Shown: positions 15,736 through 24,133, counted from the stretch's first letter. The stretch: DNA of 26,892 bases from DATDYQ01 sp035288965 (GCA_035288965.1 DATDYQ010000079.1:1-26892); one strand, 5' to 3'. The notes: generated by a model from the sequence alone, not told the origin. Numbers and translations are program-made.

Positions 15736-16128
15736 ATGACACTTAATGATATAATATCAAATGCATTGTCAAACATATTGAACAGTGAAAAACTCGGAAA
15801 AGCAAATTGCATATTAGTTCCATCATCAAAAAACCTTATAGTAATATTGGAATTAATGAAAAGAACAAATTACATAAAAGATTTTAAAAATATAAAAACA
15901 AGCGGTGGAGAATCTATAGAGGTAACGCTAAACGGTGGAATCAATAAATGTGGATCAATAAAACCAAGATTTTCAGTAACAAAAAACGAATATGAAAAGT
16001 TTGAAAAAAGATTTTTACCCGCTAAGAATTTTGGAATATTAATAATATCAACTTCAAAAGGGGTTATGACACATTATGAAGCACAAGAGAAAGGATTAGG
16101 CGGACGTTTAATCGCCTACTGCTATTAA
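15736..16128 (+). CDS. rps8: 30S ribosomal protein uS8 (S8)
   Basis: uS8 is a primary 16S-binding protein. It shows DIISNALSNILNSEKLGK, the central VTLNGGINKCGSIKPRFSV and the typical ending ISTSKGVMTHYEAQEKGLGG RLIAYCY. Length (130) is normal for archaea. GAGGT six bases before the ATG is a good ribosome site, and this is the only junction in the operon with a real gap (8 nt). Confidence 0.96.
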   Translation: MTLNDIISNALSNILNSEKLGKANCILVPSSKNLIVILELMKRTNYIKDFKNIKTSGGESIEVTLNGGINKCGSIKPRFSVTKNEYEKFEKRFLPAKNFGILIISTSKGVMTHYEAQEKGLGGRLIAYCY

Positions 16129-16129
16129 A

Positions 16130-16672
16130 ATGACAGAAAAGAAAAAAATCACAGAAAGTATAGAAATCCCTAATGAAATAACATTATCTATGGATGGACA
16201 CTTGATAAAGGTATCTGGCCCAAAAGGGGAAGTGTCTAGGAAATTTGCCCACCCAAATATTAAAATTGATCTAAAAGATAAAATATTAACAATAGAATCA
16301 ATCAAAAAGCACAGTAAAAATGAAAAAAGATTTTTGATGAGTTTTTCATCACACATAAAAAACATGATAAAAGGAGTAGCAGAAGGTTTTATCTATAAAT
16401 TGAAGATTTGCGCAGGTCATTTTCCTATGAATGTAACAATAGAAGGTAATAATGTTATTATAAAAAATTTTTTAGGAGAAAAAATTCCAAGAAAATCTAA
16501 AATTGCTCCAGGGGTTAAAGCACAAGTAAAAGGAGATGAGATTATTATAGAATCTTGCAATCTAGAGTCAGCTGGACAAACTGCTTCGAACATAGAACAA
16601 GCCACAAGGGTAAAAGCAAGAGATAGAAGAATATTCATGGATGGTATTTGGATAACATCTAAACCAGAATAA
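16130..16672 (+). CDS. rpl6: 50S ribosomal protein uL6 (L6)
   Basis: uL6 lies near the factor-binding and sarcin-ricin region. Two similar domains are seen: SMDGHLIKVSGPKGEVSRKF in the first and NVIIKNFLGEKIPRKSKIAPG in the second, ending RRIFMDGIWITSKPE. Length (180) is normal. It is linked to uS8 and eL32 by TAA-A-ATG. Confidence 0.96.
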   Translation: MTEKKKITESIEIPNEITLSMDGHLIKVSGPKGEVSRKFAHPNIKIDLKDKILTIESIKKHSKNEKRFLMSFSSHIKNMIKGVAEGFIYKLKICAGHFPMNVTIEGNNVIIKNFLGEKIPRKSKIAPGVKAQVKGDEIIIESCNLESAGQTASNIEQATRVKARDRRIFMDGIWITSKPE

Positions 16673-16673
16673 A

Positions 16674-17258
16674 ATGACAACAGCATTAGAAAAAAGGAAA
16701 ATATTGAAGAAAAGAAAACCGAGACATTTTATTAGAACGGATACTAATAAATATAACTTTAAAGCAAGATACAGAAGGCCTCGTGGAATGCACAACAAAT
16801 TGAGGTTAAGACATGCTGGTCATCAAAAAAGACCATCTCCAGGATATGGTAGTCCTAAAGAAGCAAAATACCTTCATCCATCAGGATACACTCAAATATT
16901 GATTTTAAATATAAAACAGCTAGATAAAATAAATCCAAAAACAGACGGAATACTAGTTGCGGGCAATGTAGGATTAAAAAACAAATTAGAGATATTAGAA
17001 GCAGCTAAAAAATTAAATATTCATGTATTAAATATAAAAGACATAGACGCATTTATGAATTTAGAAAAAGATAAATTAACAAAGAAAAAACAAGAAAAAT
17101 TAAAAATTAAAGACAAAAAAATAAAATCTAAAGAGGAATCAATTAAAAAAGCAGAGGAAAAGCAAAAAAAAGAAGAAGAAAAACCTAAAACAAAAGAAGA
17201 AAAACATAAACATGAAATAATAACTCCAAAAAGTTCAGAAGAGGTTCAAAAACAATGA
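16674..17258 (+). CDS. rpl32e: 50S ribosomal protein eL32 (L32e) with long charged tail
   Basis: The core, residues 1-130, is standard eL32: KRKPRHFIRTDTNKYNF, WRRPRG-like YRRPRGMHNKLRLR, then GYGSPKEAKYLHPSGY and LVAGNVGLKNKLEILEAAKKL. Residues about 135-194 are an extra Lys/Glu tail of low complexity, making it longer than usual (around 130). The tail could be an unstructured rRNA-binding arm. The stop overlaps the eL19 start as ATGA. Confidence 0.96.
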   Translation: MTTALEKRKILKKRKPRHFIRTDTNKYNFKARYRRPRGMHNKLRLRHAGHQKRPSPGYGSPKEAKYLHPSGYTQILILNIKQLDKINPKTDGILVAGNVGLKNKLEILEAAKKLNIHVLNIKDIDAFMNLEKDKLTKKKQEKLKIKDKKIKSKEESIKKAEEKQKKEEEKPKTKEEKHKHEIITPKSSEEVQKQ

Positions 17259-17716
17259 TATTAAAATCACAGAAAAGGATAGCAGCACAAGTTCTTAAAG
17301 TTGGAATAAACAAAGTTTGGCTAGATCCAGAAAGAATAGATGATATAAAAGAAGCAATAACAAAAGCCGATATCCGTTCTTTAATAAAATCAGGAGTAAT
17401 AAAAGCCCATAAATTAAAAACAAATTCAAGAGCAAGATTTAGAAAGAGATTAGAACAAAAAAGAAAAGGAAGAAGCCATGGTTTAGGTTCAAGAAAAGGA
17501 ACAAAAAATGCAAGATTATCATCTAAAAGAGAATGGATAAATAAGATTAGGGTTCAAAGAGAATTAATAAAAACCTTGTCGGATAAGGGATTAATATCAC
17601 ATGAATCATATTATAAATTACGTAGCAAATCTAAGGGTGGTTTTTTCAGAAACAAACGTCACCTTCAACTTTACTTAACTGAAAATAATCTTATAATAAA
17701 AAATGGCAATAAATAG
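17255..17716 (+). CDS. rpl19e: 50S ribosomal protein eL19 (L19e)
   Basis: eL19 is a helical protein with a long arm bridging the subunits. Signature segments are QKRIAAQVLKVGINKVWLDP, the basic RARFRKRLEQKRKGRSHGLG and SRKGTKNARLSSKREWINKIR. Length (153) is normal. The 3' end overlaps uL18 by 14 nt. Confidence 0.97.
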   Translation: MILKSQKRIAAQVLKVGINKVWLDPERIDDIKEAITKADIRSLIKSGVIKAHKLKTNSRARFRKRLEQKRKGRSHGLGSRKGTKNARLSSKREWINKIRVQRELIKTLSDKGLISHESYYKLRSKSKGGFFRNKRHLQLYLTENNLIIKNGNK

Positions 17717-18293
17717 AAAATACACAACAAAGTTCAAAAGAACAATTAGAGGAAGAACTAATTACCGAGCTAGACTTAAATTAGTTTTATCTAAATTTCC
17801 TAGGATTACAGTTCGTTCACATTTAAACAATATTTTGATTCAATTAATTCAGTTCAACCCAGATGGAGATAAAATACTTGTTTCAACACATTCCAAAGAA
17901 TTAACAAGCTATGGATGGAAATATCATCGTGGAAACATACCATCTGCTTATCTTACAGGATTATTATTTGGAAAAAAGATGTTGTCTATTAATATAAAAG
18001 AAGCAGTTTTAGATATAGGAATGTCTCCTGCAACTAAAGGATCAAGACCATTTGCCGCACTTAAAGGAATATTAGATGCAGGAATAAAAGTTCCACATTC
18101 AAAAGAGATTTTGCCATCGGAAGATGCAGTAAAAGGAAAAAACATAGCAGAGTACGCAAAGATAGCTCCAAAAGATTCAAAACAATTTTCTTATCATATA
18201 AAGAATAATATTCCATTAGAACAAATTTCAAATAATATAGAAAAAACTAAAGAATTAATACTCAAAAGCGAGGTAACTAAACGTGGTAACTAA
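17703..18293 (+). CDS. rpl18: 50S ribosomal protein uL18 (L18)
   Basis: uL18 binds 5S rRNA with uL5. Archaeal features include RTIRGRTNYRARLKLVLS, RITVRSHLNNILIQLIQF and DIGMSPATKGSRPFAALKGI, followed by HSKEILPSEDAVKGKNIAEY. Length (196) is normal for archaea. It overlaps eL19 by 14 nt and uS5 by 11 nt. Confidence 0.97.
   Translation: MAINRKYTTKFKRTIRGRTNYRARLKLVLSKFPRITVRSHLNNILIQLIQFNPDGDKILVSTHSKELTSYGWKYHRGNIPSAYLTGLLFGKKMLSINIKEAVLDIGMSPATKGSRPFAALKGILDAGIKVPHSKEILPSEDAVKGKNIAEYAKIAPKDSKQFSYHIKNNIPLEQISNNIEKTKELILKSEVTKRGN
18270..18274 (+). promoter_or_regulatory. Ribosome-binding site that fixes the uS5 GTG start
   Basis: GAGGT ends eight bases before GTG at 18283. It lies inside uL18 and supports the non-ATG start of uS5. 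Confidence 0.6.
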
Positions 18294-19065
18294 AGAAGAC
18301 AAAATAGAAGAGATAATTGTTGAAGAACTTCCACCAGCAGAAGTAGTTTTAGCAGAAATTAAAAAATCTAGAGTAGAAAAAGAATCCTGGCAGCCAAAGA
18401 CTGAATTAGGGAAAAAGGTAAAATCAGGAGAAATAACAGACATAGATGAAATTTTAGACAAAGGTTATAGGATAATGGAAGCTGAAATTGTTGACATTCT
18501 TGTTCAAAATTTAGAAACAGATTTATTCTCAGTGGGTCAATCAAAAGGAAAGTTTGGTGGCGGAAAAAGAAGCATCTGGAAACAAACCCAAAAGAAAACA
18601 AAAGAAGGAAATAAACCAAAGTTTGCAACCATGGCTTTAGTGGGAGATAAAGATGGCCATGTAGGTATTGGTTATGGAAAAGCAAAAGAAACAGTTCCTG
18701 CAAGAGAAAAAGCAATAAGAGCTGCAAAGTTGAATATAATAAAAATCAGAAGAGGTTGCGGATCATGGGCATGTTCTTGCGCAACCCCACATTCAATTCC
18801 ATTCAAGGTTACAGGTAAAACAGGATCAACAATAGTTAACTATCTTCCAGCACCAAAAGGTACACACCTTGCTGTAGAAAAAGAAGTAAGAAAACTAATG
18901 GAGTTTGCAGGAATTAAAGATTTATATTCAAAATCAAGAGGACAAACAAGAACAAAAATCAATTTATTAGATGCTGCATTTAAAGCATTAAAAAGTTTAT
19001 CTTCAACAAAAATACAACATGATTATATTAAAAAATCAGGATTATTGGAAGGATCACACAAATGA
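18283..19065 (+). CDS. rps5: 30S ribosomal protein uS5 (S5), GTG start
   Basis: uS5 acts at the mRNA entry and decoding region. The double-stranded-RNA-binding-like domain is around residues 65-130 (EAEIVDILVQNLETDLFSVG, VGDKDGHVGIGYGKAKETVP), and the C-terminal domain has RGCGSWACSC and PFKVTGKTGSTIVNYLPAPKG. The 260-residue length includes an acidic N-terminal extension. Translation starts at GTG 18283, overlapping uL18 by 11 nt and preceded by GAGGT. The stop forms ATGA with uL30. Confidence 0.96.
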   Translation: MVTKEDKIEEIIVEELPPAEVVLAEIKKSRVEKESWQPKTELGKKVKSGEITDIDEILDKGYRIMEAEIVDILVQNLETDLFSVGQSKGKFGGGKRSIWKQTQKKTKEGNKPKFATMALVGDKDGHVGIGYGKAKETVPAREKAIRAAKLNIIKIRRGCGSWACSCATPHSIPFKVTGKTGSTIVNYLPAPKGTHLAVEKEVRKLMEFAGIKDLYSKSRGQTRTKINLLDAAFKALKSLSSTKIQHDYIKKSGLLEGSHK

Positions 19066-19538
19066 ATAAAGTAAGAATTGCAGTAGTATTAGTGAAAGGA
19101 GAAATAAGGGTAAAATATCAAGTTAAACAAACTTTAGCTATGTTTCACTTATATAGAAGAAATAATTGTTCAATTGTAGATTTAACTCCCGTGACAGTAG
19201 GAATGTTAGCAAAAGTTAAAGATATGGTTACTTGGGGAGAGATAGACAAAGAAACATTTAAACTTTTACTAGAGAAACGCGGAAAACTTCCAGGCCATAA
19301 ACCATTAACCTCAGATTATTTAAAAGAAAAAATAAAATCAGATTTTGATTCATTTGCTCAAGATTTTATGTCATTTAAAAAAGAACTTAAAGATATTCCC
19401 GGATTAAAAAAGTTTTTCAGATTAAATCCACCAGCTCACGGTTTTGATAGAAAAGGAATTAAAGTTCCATATTCATTAGGTGGTGCTCTAGGTTATAGAA
19501 AGGAGAAAATTAATGATTTAGTTAAAAGGATGATTTAA
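19062..19538 (+). CDS. rpl30: 50S ribosomal protein uL30 (L30)
   Basis: This is archaeal/eukaryotic-type uL30, longer than the bacterial form. It shows IAVVLVKGEIRVKYQVKQTL, MFHLYRRNNCSIVDLTPVTV and VKDMVTWGEIDKETFKLLLEKRG, with a C-terminal FRLNPPAHGFDRKGIK. Length (158) is normal. It starts within the uS5 stop, and the uL15 ATG follows its stop with no gap. Confidence 0.96.
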   Translation: MNKVRIAVVLVKGEIRVKYQVKQTLAMFHLYRRNNCSIVDLTPVTVGMLAKVKDMVTWGEIDKETFKLLLEKRGKLPGHKPLTSDYLKEKIKSDFDSFAQDFMSFKKELKDIPGLKKFFRLNPPAHGFDRKGIKVPYSLGGALGYRKEKINDLVKRMI

Positions 19539-19964
19539 ATGAAATTCAAAAGAAAAAAATCACACAGAATGCGAGCCCAGACAACTCATGGTTGGGGAGC
19601 TAAGAAAAAACATAGAGGATCAGGTAATCGTGGCGGTTTTGGAATGGCTGGATCAGGAAAAAGAGCAGACCAAAAAAAACCAACAATACTAAAATTATAT
19701 GGTTCAAGTTATTTTGGTAAAAAGGGATTTAAACTTCCAGCGAAAGTAGTCCATAAATTAGATACAATAAACTTATATGAGATAGAAGAAAAAGTGGATA
19801 TTCTAGGAAAAAAAGAAAATGATACTTATGTTATTGACATTAAAGATAAAAAAGTTCTTGGTACAGGAAGATTAACAAAAAAAGTTAAGATTACTTGTGC
19901 AGCTTTCTCTAAAAATGCAGAAGCAAAAATTAAGAAATTAGGCGGAGAGATAATATGCCCTTAA
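19539..19964 (+). CDS. rpl15: 50S ribosomal protein uL15 (L15)
   Basis: uL15 is a late-assembly large-subunit protein. The Gly/Arg-rich N-terminus is distinctive: KKSHRMRAQTTHGWGAKKKH, then GSGNRGGFGMAGSGKRADQK. The folded C-terminus has VDILGKKENDTYVIDIKDKK and VLGTGRLTKKVKITCAAFS. Length (141) is normal. It overlaps secY by 10 nt, coupling it to the translocon gene. Confidence 0.96.
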   Translation: MKFKRKKSHRMRAQTTHGWGAKKKHRGSGNRGGFGMAGSGKRADQKKPTILKLYGSSYFGKKGFKLPAKVVHKLDTINLYEIEEKVDILGKKENDTYVIDIKDKKVLGTGRLTKKVKITCAAFSKNAEAKIKKLGGEIICP

Positions 19965-21334
19965 AAGACATTATATATAATCTTCCAGAAGTCAGACCTC
20001 CGTTGCAAAAAAAACTTTCTTTTAATGAAAAGCTTAAATGGACATTATTAATGTTAGTTGCATTTTTCATTTTATCTGTAATTCCGCTATTTGGTTTGGG
20101 AACAAATTCACTATCACAATTTCAACAATTATCCATTATTTTAGGAGCTAATTTTGGTTCTATAATGTCTTTGGGTATTGGACCAATAGTTACTGCTTCT
20201 ATAGTATTACAGTTATTAACTGGATCTGGAATATTAAAGATAGATTTATCTTCTCATGATGGGAAAAGATTATTTCAAGGTTTACAAAAAATATTAGCAT
20301 TATTCTTCACATTATTTGAAGCTTCAATCTATGTGTTTATGGGTGGATTAGCTCCCGCAACAGGAGTTTCACCATTTATATTAATAGCACAATTATTTTT
20401 GGGTGGTTTGCTTGTAATTTATATGGACGAAGTAGTAAGCAAATGGGGTTTCGGTTCAGGAATTTCATTATTTATTGCTGCAGGAGTTTCATCTCAGATA
20501 TTTATCAGAGCGTTTTCTCCATTAACAACAACAGGGCAATGGGCCTTTGGTTCTGGTCAACCACCTGTAGGAGCAATTTTATCATTCTTCACATCGTTAG
20601 CTAACCAAGATCCAACAGGCGCAGCTGTTGCAATAGCTGGAGTTATAACTACAATTGTCGTATTTGTTGTAGCAGTTTATGTTCAGGCAATGAAAGTAGA
20701 AATTCCACTATCCTTTGGAAGAATTAGGGGACATGGAATAAGATGGCCATTAAAGTTTATTTACACAAGCAATATTCCAGTCATATTAATAGCCGCTTTA
20801 TTGGCAAATTTCCAATTATGGGCTCGTTTACTTGAACAATGGGGTAAACCCTTCCTTGGGACATATGCTGGAAATTCTCCTGCTACCGGGTTTGTTTTAT
20901 GGATAACACCCCCAAACATTATAGGAAGTTTAATTCAAGGTTCATTTTCATTTAATATGTTAGCTCACGCTTTGTTTTATGCAGTTGTTTTAATTATAGG
21001 AGCTATAATATTCTCGATATTCTGGGTACAAACATCGGGAATGGATGCTAGATCCCAAGCCAAACAAATGATGTCTTCTGGTTTAACAATTCCCGGATTT
21101 AGAAGAGATGAAAGAGTATTAGAAAAATTACTCAGTCGTTATATATTTCCATTAACAGTAATGGGAGCTATCGCAGTAGGAATAATAGCAGCAATAGCAG
21201 ACCTAATGGGAGCTTTAACCAACGGAACAGGAATATTATTAGCCGTCATGATAATTTATAATTTATATGAAACCATAGCACAACAGCATATGATGGATAT
21301 GCACCCTGCTTTAAGAAAGATGATGGAGCACTAA
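19955..21334 (+). CDS. secY: Preprotein translocase subunit SecY
   Basis: SecY is the channel of the Sec61/SecYEG translocon in the cytoplasmic membrane. The 459-residue sequence has about ten hydrophobic spans. Family markers are MSLGIGPIVTASIVLQLLTG (span 2 and lateral gate), DEVVSKWGFGSGISLFIAAG, and the cytoplasmic loop with MDARSQAKQMMSSGLTIPGF RRDER. The large plug-side loop and the C-terminal MMDMHPALRKM are archaeal. It starts within uL15. Genes usually found just after it in archaea (adk) are absent. Confidence 0.97.
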   Translation: MPLKDIIYNLPEVRPPLQKKLSFNEKLKWTLLMLVAFFILSVIPLFGLGTNSLSQFQQLSIILGANFGSIMSLGIGPIVTASIVLQLLTGSGILKIDLSSHDGKRLFQGLQKILALFFTLFEASIYVFMGGLAPATGVSPFILIAQLFLGGLLVIYMDEVVSKWGFGSGISLFIAAGVSSQIFIRAFSPLTTTGQWAFGSGQPPVGAILSFFTSLANQDPTGAAVAIAGVITTIVVFVVAVYVQAMKVEIPLSFGRIRGHGIRWPLKFIYTSNIPVILIAALLANFQLWARLLEQWGKPFLGTYAGNSPATGFVLWITPPNIIGSLIQGSFSFNMLAHALFYAVVLIIGAIIFSIFWVQTSGMDARSQAKQMMSSGLTIPGFRRDERVLEKLLSRYIFPLTVMGAIAVGIIAAIADLMGALTNGTGILLAVMIIYNLYETIAQQHMMDMHPALRKMMEH

Positions 21335-21335
21335 A

Positions 21336-21776
21336 ATGACATTTATAGAAGATCAACCAATAATATTTATCACCTTAGTATCATTAGGTTTAACATTAAT
21401 AGTTACTTTAATCTATAAATTTACCACAAATCAAACAGTAATAAAAGCATCTAAAGAAGAGATGAAAAGAATTAGAGAAGAGCTTAAAGCAAACAAAGGC
21501 AACAATGAAAAATTAATGGAATTAAATAAACGTTCTCTAGAATTGTCAATGGAACAAATGAAACATTCATTTAAACCTATGATAATAACATTTCTTCCTG
21601 TAATCTTAGTATTTGCTTGGATGAGAAAATATTTTTCAGATTCGAAAGTTATATTAAACTTTGGATTCAACATTCCAAAAATGGGAGATAACACCGGATT
21701 AGGCTGGATAGGAATATATATCCTTACATCATTAGTCTTTAGTTTTATATTAAGGAAATTATTAAAGGTAGAATAA
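21336..21776 (+). CDS. EMC3/TMCO1/YidC-like membrane insertase (DUF106)
   Basis: This archaeal DUF106 protein belongs to the Oxa1 superfamily with EMC3 and TMCO1, and probably inserts short membrane proteins beside SecY. Hydrophobic spans lie at about residues 9-29, 82-97 and 122-141. Between the first two is a charged helical hairpin (SKEEMKRIREELKANKGNNE and onward to about 75) typical of the cytoplasmic coiled coil, followed by MKHSFKPMIITFLPVILVFA. It is one base from secY, its usual partner, and one base from eL34. Confidence 0.88.
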   Translation: MTFIEDQPIIFITLVSLGLTLIVTLIYKFTTNQTVIKASKEEMKRIREELKANKGNNEKLMELNKRSLELSMEQMKHSFKPMIITFLPVILVFAWMRKYFSDSKVILNFGFNIPKMGDNTGLGWIGIYILTSLVFSFILRKLLKVE

Positions 21777-21777
21777 A

Positions 21778-22041
21778 ATGAGACCATCAAAACAAAAATC
21801 AAGAACATTAAGAAGGATTAAGGTAAAAACACCTGGCGGCAAAGTAGTTATGCATTACAAAGCAAGAATGCCAAAAGGTCAAAAATGTGCAAATTGTAAA
21901 AAGACATTACAAGGAATTCCAAGACTGAATACTGCAAAGTTTAGAAATTTGCCATCTTCAAGCAAGAAAGCTAAACGTCCATTTGCAAATTTATGTTCAT
22001 CTTGTATGCGTTTAAAAATTAAGGAGTTAGCAAGAAAATGA
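21778..22041 (+). CDS. rpl34e: 50S ribosomal protein eL34 (L34e)
   Basis: This is a zinc-ribbon ribosomal protein with C37, C40, C73 and C76 in GQKCANCKKTLQG and NLCSSCMRLK. The N-terminus MRPSKQKSRTLRRIKVKTPGG is characteristic. Length (87) is normal. Distribution is patchy among archaea. Its stop overlaps the eL14 start as ATGA; cytidylate kinase, often between these two genes, is absent. Confidence 0.95.
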   Translation: MRPSKQKSRTLRRIKVKTPGGKVVMHYKARMPKGQKCANCKKTLQGIPRLNTAKFRNLPSSSKKAKRPFANLCSSCMRLKIKELARK

Positions 22042-22343
22042 TATTTGACATTGGAAGAGTTTGTATAAAATTAGCAGGAAGAGACGCAAATAATTATGCG
22101 GTTGTTGTAGATGTAATTGATAACAATTTCGTTTTAATAGACGGCAATGTAAGAAGAAGAAAATGCAATATTAATCATCTTGAACCATTAGATATCATAC
22201 TAAAGATAGATAAAAAAGATTCTACTGAAAATGTTAAGAAAGCTTTAAAAGAAGCCAATCTGAAAGTTAAAGAAAAAAAACCTAAAAAAATAAAAGTTGT
22301 AAAAGAACAAAAAAATGTCAAAACAAGAAAAAAAGCCAAGTAA
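22038..22343 (+). CDS. rpl14e: 50S ribosomal protein eL14 (L14e)
   Basis: This is a KOW/SH3-like large-subunit protein. It shows FDIGRVCIKLAGRDANNYAV, then VVDVIDNNFVLIDGNVRRRK and CNINHLEPLDIILKI, matching archaeal eL14. The 101-residue form ends in a Lys-rich tail that overlaps prefoldin alpha by 29 nt. eL14 is not universal in archaea. Translation starts in the eL34 stop. Confidence 0.92.
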   Translation: MIFDIGRVCIKLAGRDANNYAVVVDVIDNNFVLIDGNVRRRKCNINHLEPLDIILKIDKKDSTENVKKALKEANLKVKEKKPKKIKVVKEQKNVKTRKKAK

Positions 22344-22746
22344 AGATGTTCAGAAGCAATATATGGAATTTCAAATTCTTAATCAACAGCTTCAACAACT
22401 TCAACAGCAAGCTGGAATGATAGAAAATCAGATAATTGAACTAAGAAAGCTTAATGATAATCTTGATTCTATAAAACAGTTAAAAGGAAATAACGAATTA
22501 TTAGTGCCGATGGGCGCTGGAATATTCATGAAGGCCCAGCTGAAAGATAACAATGAATTATTGATTAATGTTGGATCAGATGTCATTGTTAAAAAAACAT
22601 TTCTAGAATCAAAAGAAATGCTAGAATCTCAATTAAACGAGCTTGAATCAATAATGGAAAATGCCAATGAACAAGTTTCAGAGCTCGCTACACAACTAGA
22701 ATTAAGAAGTCAAGCATTACAAGATATCGAGAATTCACTTCAATAA
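22315..22746 (+). CDS. pfdA: Prefoldin alpha subunit
   Basis: This is the alpha subunit of the prefoldin/GimC hexamer, which captures unfolded proteins and hands them to the thermosome. N- and C-terminal coiled coils (about residues 10-50 and 95-140) flank a beta-hairpin segment with NNELLVPMGAGIFMKAQLKD and NNELLINVGSDVIVKKT, the family signature. Length (143) is normal. It is the last gene of the ribosomal run, starting inside eL14, and is followed by a T-rich stretch. Confidence 0.95.
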   Translation: MSKQEKKPSKDVQKQYMEFQILNQQLQQLQQQAGMIENQIIELRKLNDNLDSIKQLKGNNELLVPMGAGIFMKAQLKDNNELLINVGSDVIVKKTFLESKEMLESQLNELESIMENANEQVSELATQLELRSQALQDIENSLQ

Positions 22747-22748
22747 TC

Positions 22749-22756
22749 TTTTTAAA
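22749..22756 (+). promoter_or_regulatory. TATA box of the primase gene
   Basis: TTTTTAAA is centred 26-27 nt before the primase ATG at 22779, so initiation should fall on the start codon. The surrounding T-rich DNA could also end the ribosomal transcript. Confidence 0.55.
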
Positions 22757-22778
22757 CTTTTGTTTACATATTCTATTC

Positions 22779-24101
22779 ATGGATCAAATAACTTTATTAA
22801 AATATTATTCAAACAAAAAGGTGCAAGAAGCTATTCTAAAAGCAGCTAAAAATAGAGAAATTGCTGTTAATTTTGGAGATAAAGGGTTTGGTAAACGTCC
22901 AGATACATTACAATATGAGAATGATATTCTGGAATTGGCAAAACAAGGCGCAACTTCTTTTCATATTTCAGAAGAGACTTGGAAAAATCCACTACATCTT
23001 AAAACAGGAATGTCAAAGAAAGAATTAGACGATTTAAGATTAGGTTGGGATTTAGTAATTGATATTGATGGAAAATCTTTCGAATTATCAAGAATTGCAG
23101 CTTTATTGATTGTTGATGCGTTAAAATTTCATGATGTAAAAAATATATCGACGAAGTTTAGTGGAAACAAGGGGTTCCATTTAGGCATTCCATTTAAAGC
23201 ATTTCCAGATGAAGTCAATTCACAAAAAACAAAATATCTTTTTCCAGATGGATTAAGAGTTATTGCTTCTTATATTAGAAATATGATAAAAGATCCATTA
23301 TCAGCTAAAATATTAGAACTTTATTCTCTTGAAGATTTATCAAAAGAAACAGGATTAAAAAACGAAGAATTACTTGAAAATAAAAAATTTAATCCATTTT
23401 CAGTTGTTGATATAGATACTGTTTTAATATCCTCTAGACATATGTTTCGGGCACCATTAAGTCTTCATGAAAAATCTGGATTAGTTTCACTTCCAATAAA
23501 TCCTAAAGATATAGCCTATTTTAAAAGAGAAGATGCTAAAATAGAAAATGTAAATTTTGATAGTTCTTTCTTAGATGAAGATTTAGTGCAACAAAATGAA
23601 GCTAAAAGTTTGATTATTCAAGCATTTGATTGGGAACTTAAAAAACCAAAAGAGGAACAAGATTTAAATTTAAAGAAAATGAATTTTGAGGTTAATTTAA
23701 CAACAATCCCAGATCAATATTTTCCACCTTGTATTAAATTAGCTTTACTTGGAACTAAAACAGACGGAAGAAAAAGAGTTTTATTTATCTTACTCAACTT
23801 TCTACGTTCATGTAATTATAGTTATGACCAAATAAAAGAAATATTAAAAGACTGGAATAATAAAAATTACTTGCCATTAAAAGAAGGTTATATTAATGCT
23901 CAAATAACTTGGCATAAAAGACAGCAAAAATTCTTGCCTCCAAATTGCCCCCATGCTTCTACAATGAAATATTATTCTGATCTAAACATTTGTTATCCAG
24001 ATATGTTATGTAAAACTATTAAAAATCCAGTAAACTATTCTAGTAAGAAACAAAGGATGAATTCTAAGAAAAATAAAATTAAAGAAAAGAAAGATAAATG
24101 A
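22779..24101 (+). CDS. Single-chain DNA primase: PriS catalytic domain fused to PriL Fe-S domain
   Basis: This is a primase of the archaeo-eukaryotic family making primers for replication. The PriS part, about residues 1-260, has catalytic D95 and D97 in WDLVIDIDG, SGNKGFH at 128-134, the later DID (211-213) and SSRHMFRAPLSLHEKSGLVS with H221 and R224. The part from about 310 matches the PriL C-terminal domain: FPPCIKLAL (C318), then C390, C405 and C411, the likely four cluster ligands. PriS and PriL are separate proteins in most archaea; a fused monomer is known from Nanoarchaeum and related DPANN. The start is leaderless. The tail from 421 is Lys-rich. Confidence 0.9.
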   Translation: MDQITLLKYYSNKKVQEAILKAAKNREIAVNFGDKGFGKRPDTLQYENDILELAKQGATSFHISEETWKNPLHLKTGMSKKELDDLRLGWDLVIDIDGKSFELSRIAALLIVDALKFHDVKNISTKFSGNKGFHLGIPFKAFPDEVNSQKTKYLFPDGLRVIASYIRNMIKDPLSAKILELYSLEDLSKETGLKNEELLENKKFNPFSVVDIDTVLISSRHMFRAPLSLHEKSGLVSLPINPKDIAYFKREDAKIENVNFDSSFLDEDLVQQNEAKSLIIQAFDWELKKPKEEQDLNLKKMNFEVNLTTIPDQYFPPCIKLALLGTKTDGRKRVLFILLNFLRSCNYSYDQIKEILKDWNNKNYLPLKEGYINAQITWHKRQQKFLPPNCPHASTMKYYSDLNICYPDMLCKTIKNPVNYSSKKQRMNSKKNKIKEKKDK

Positions 24102-24109
24102 TTAACTAC

Positions 24110-24117
24110 TTATAAAT
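24110..24117 (+). promoter_or_regulatory. Second TATA-like element upstream of the DGR target
   Basis: TTATAAAT lies just after the primase stop. It would start transcription near 24140, inside the stronger box at 24134, so the two may be alternative promoters. Confidence 0.3.
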
Positions 24118-24133
24118 AGTGAACATAGAAAGC

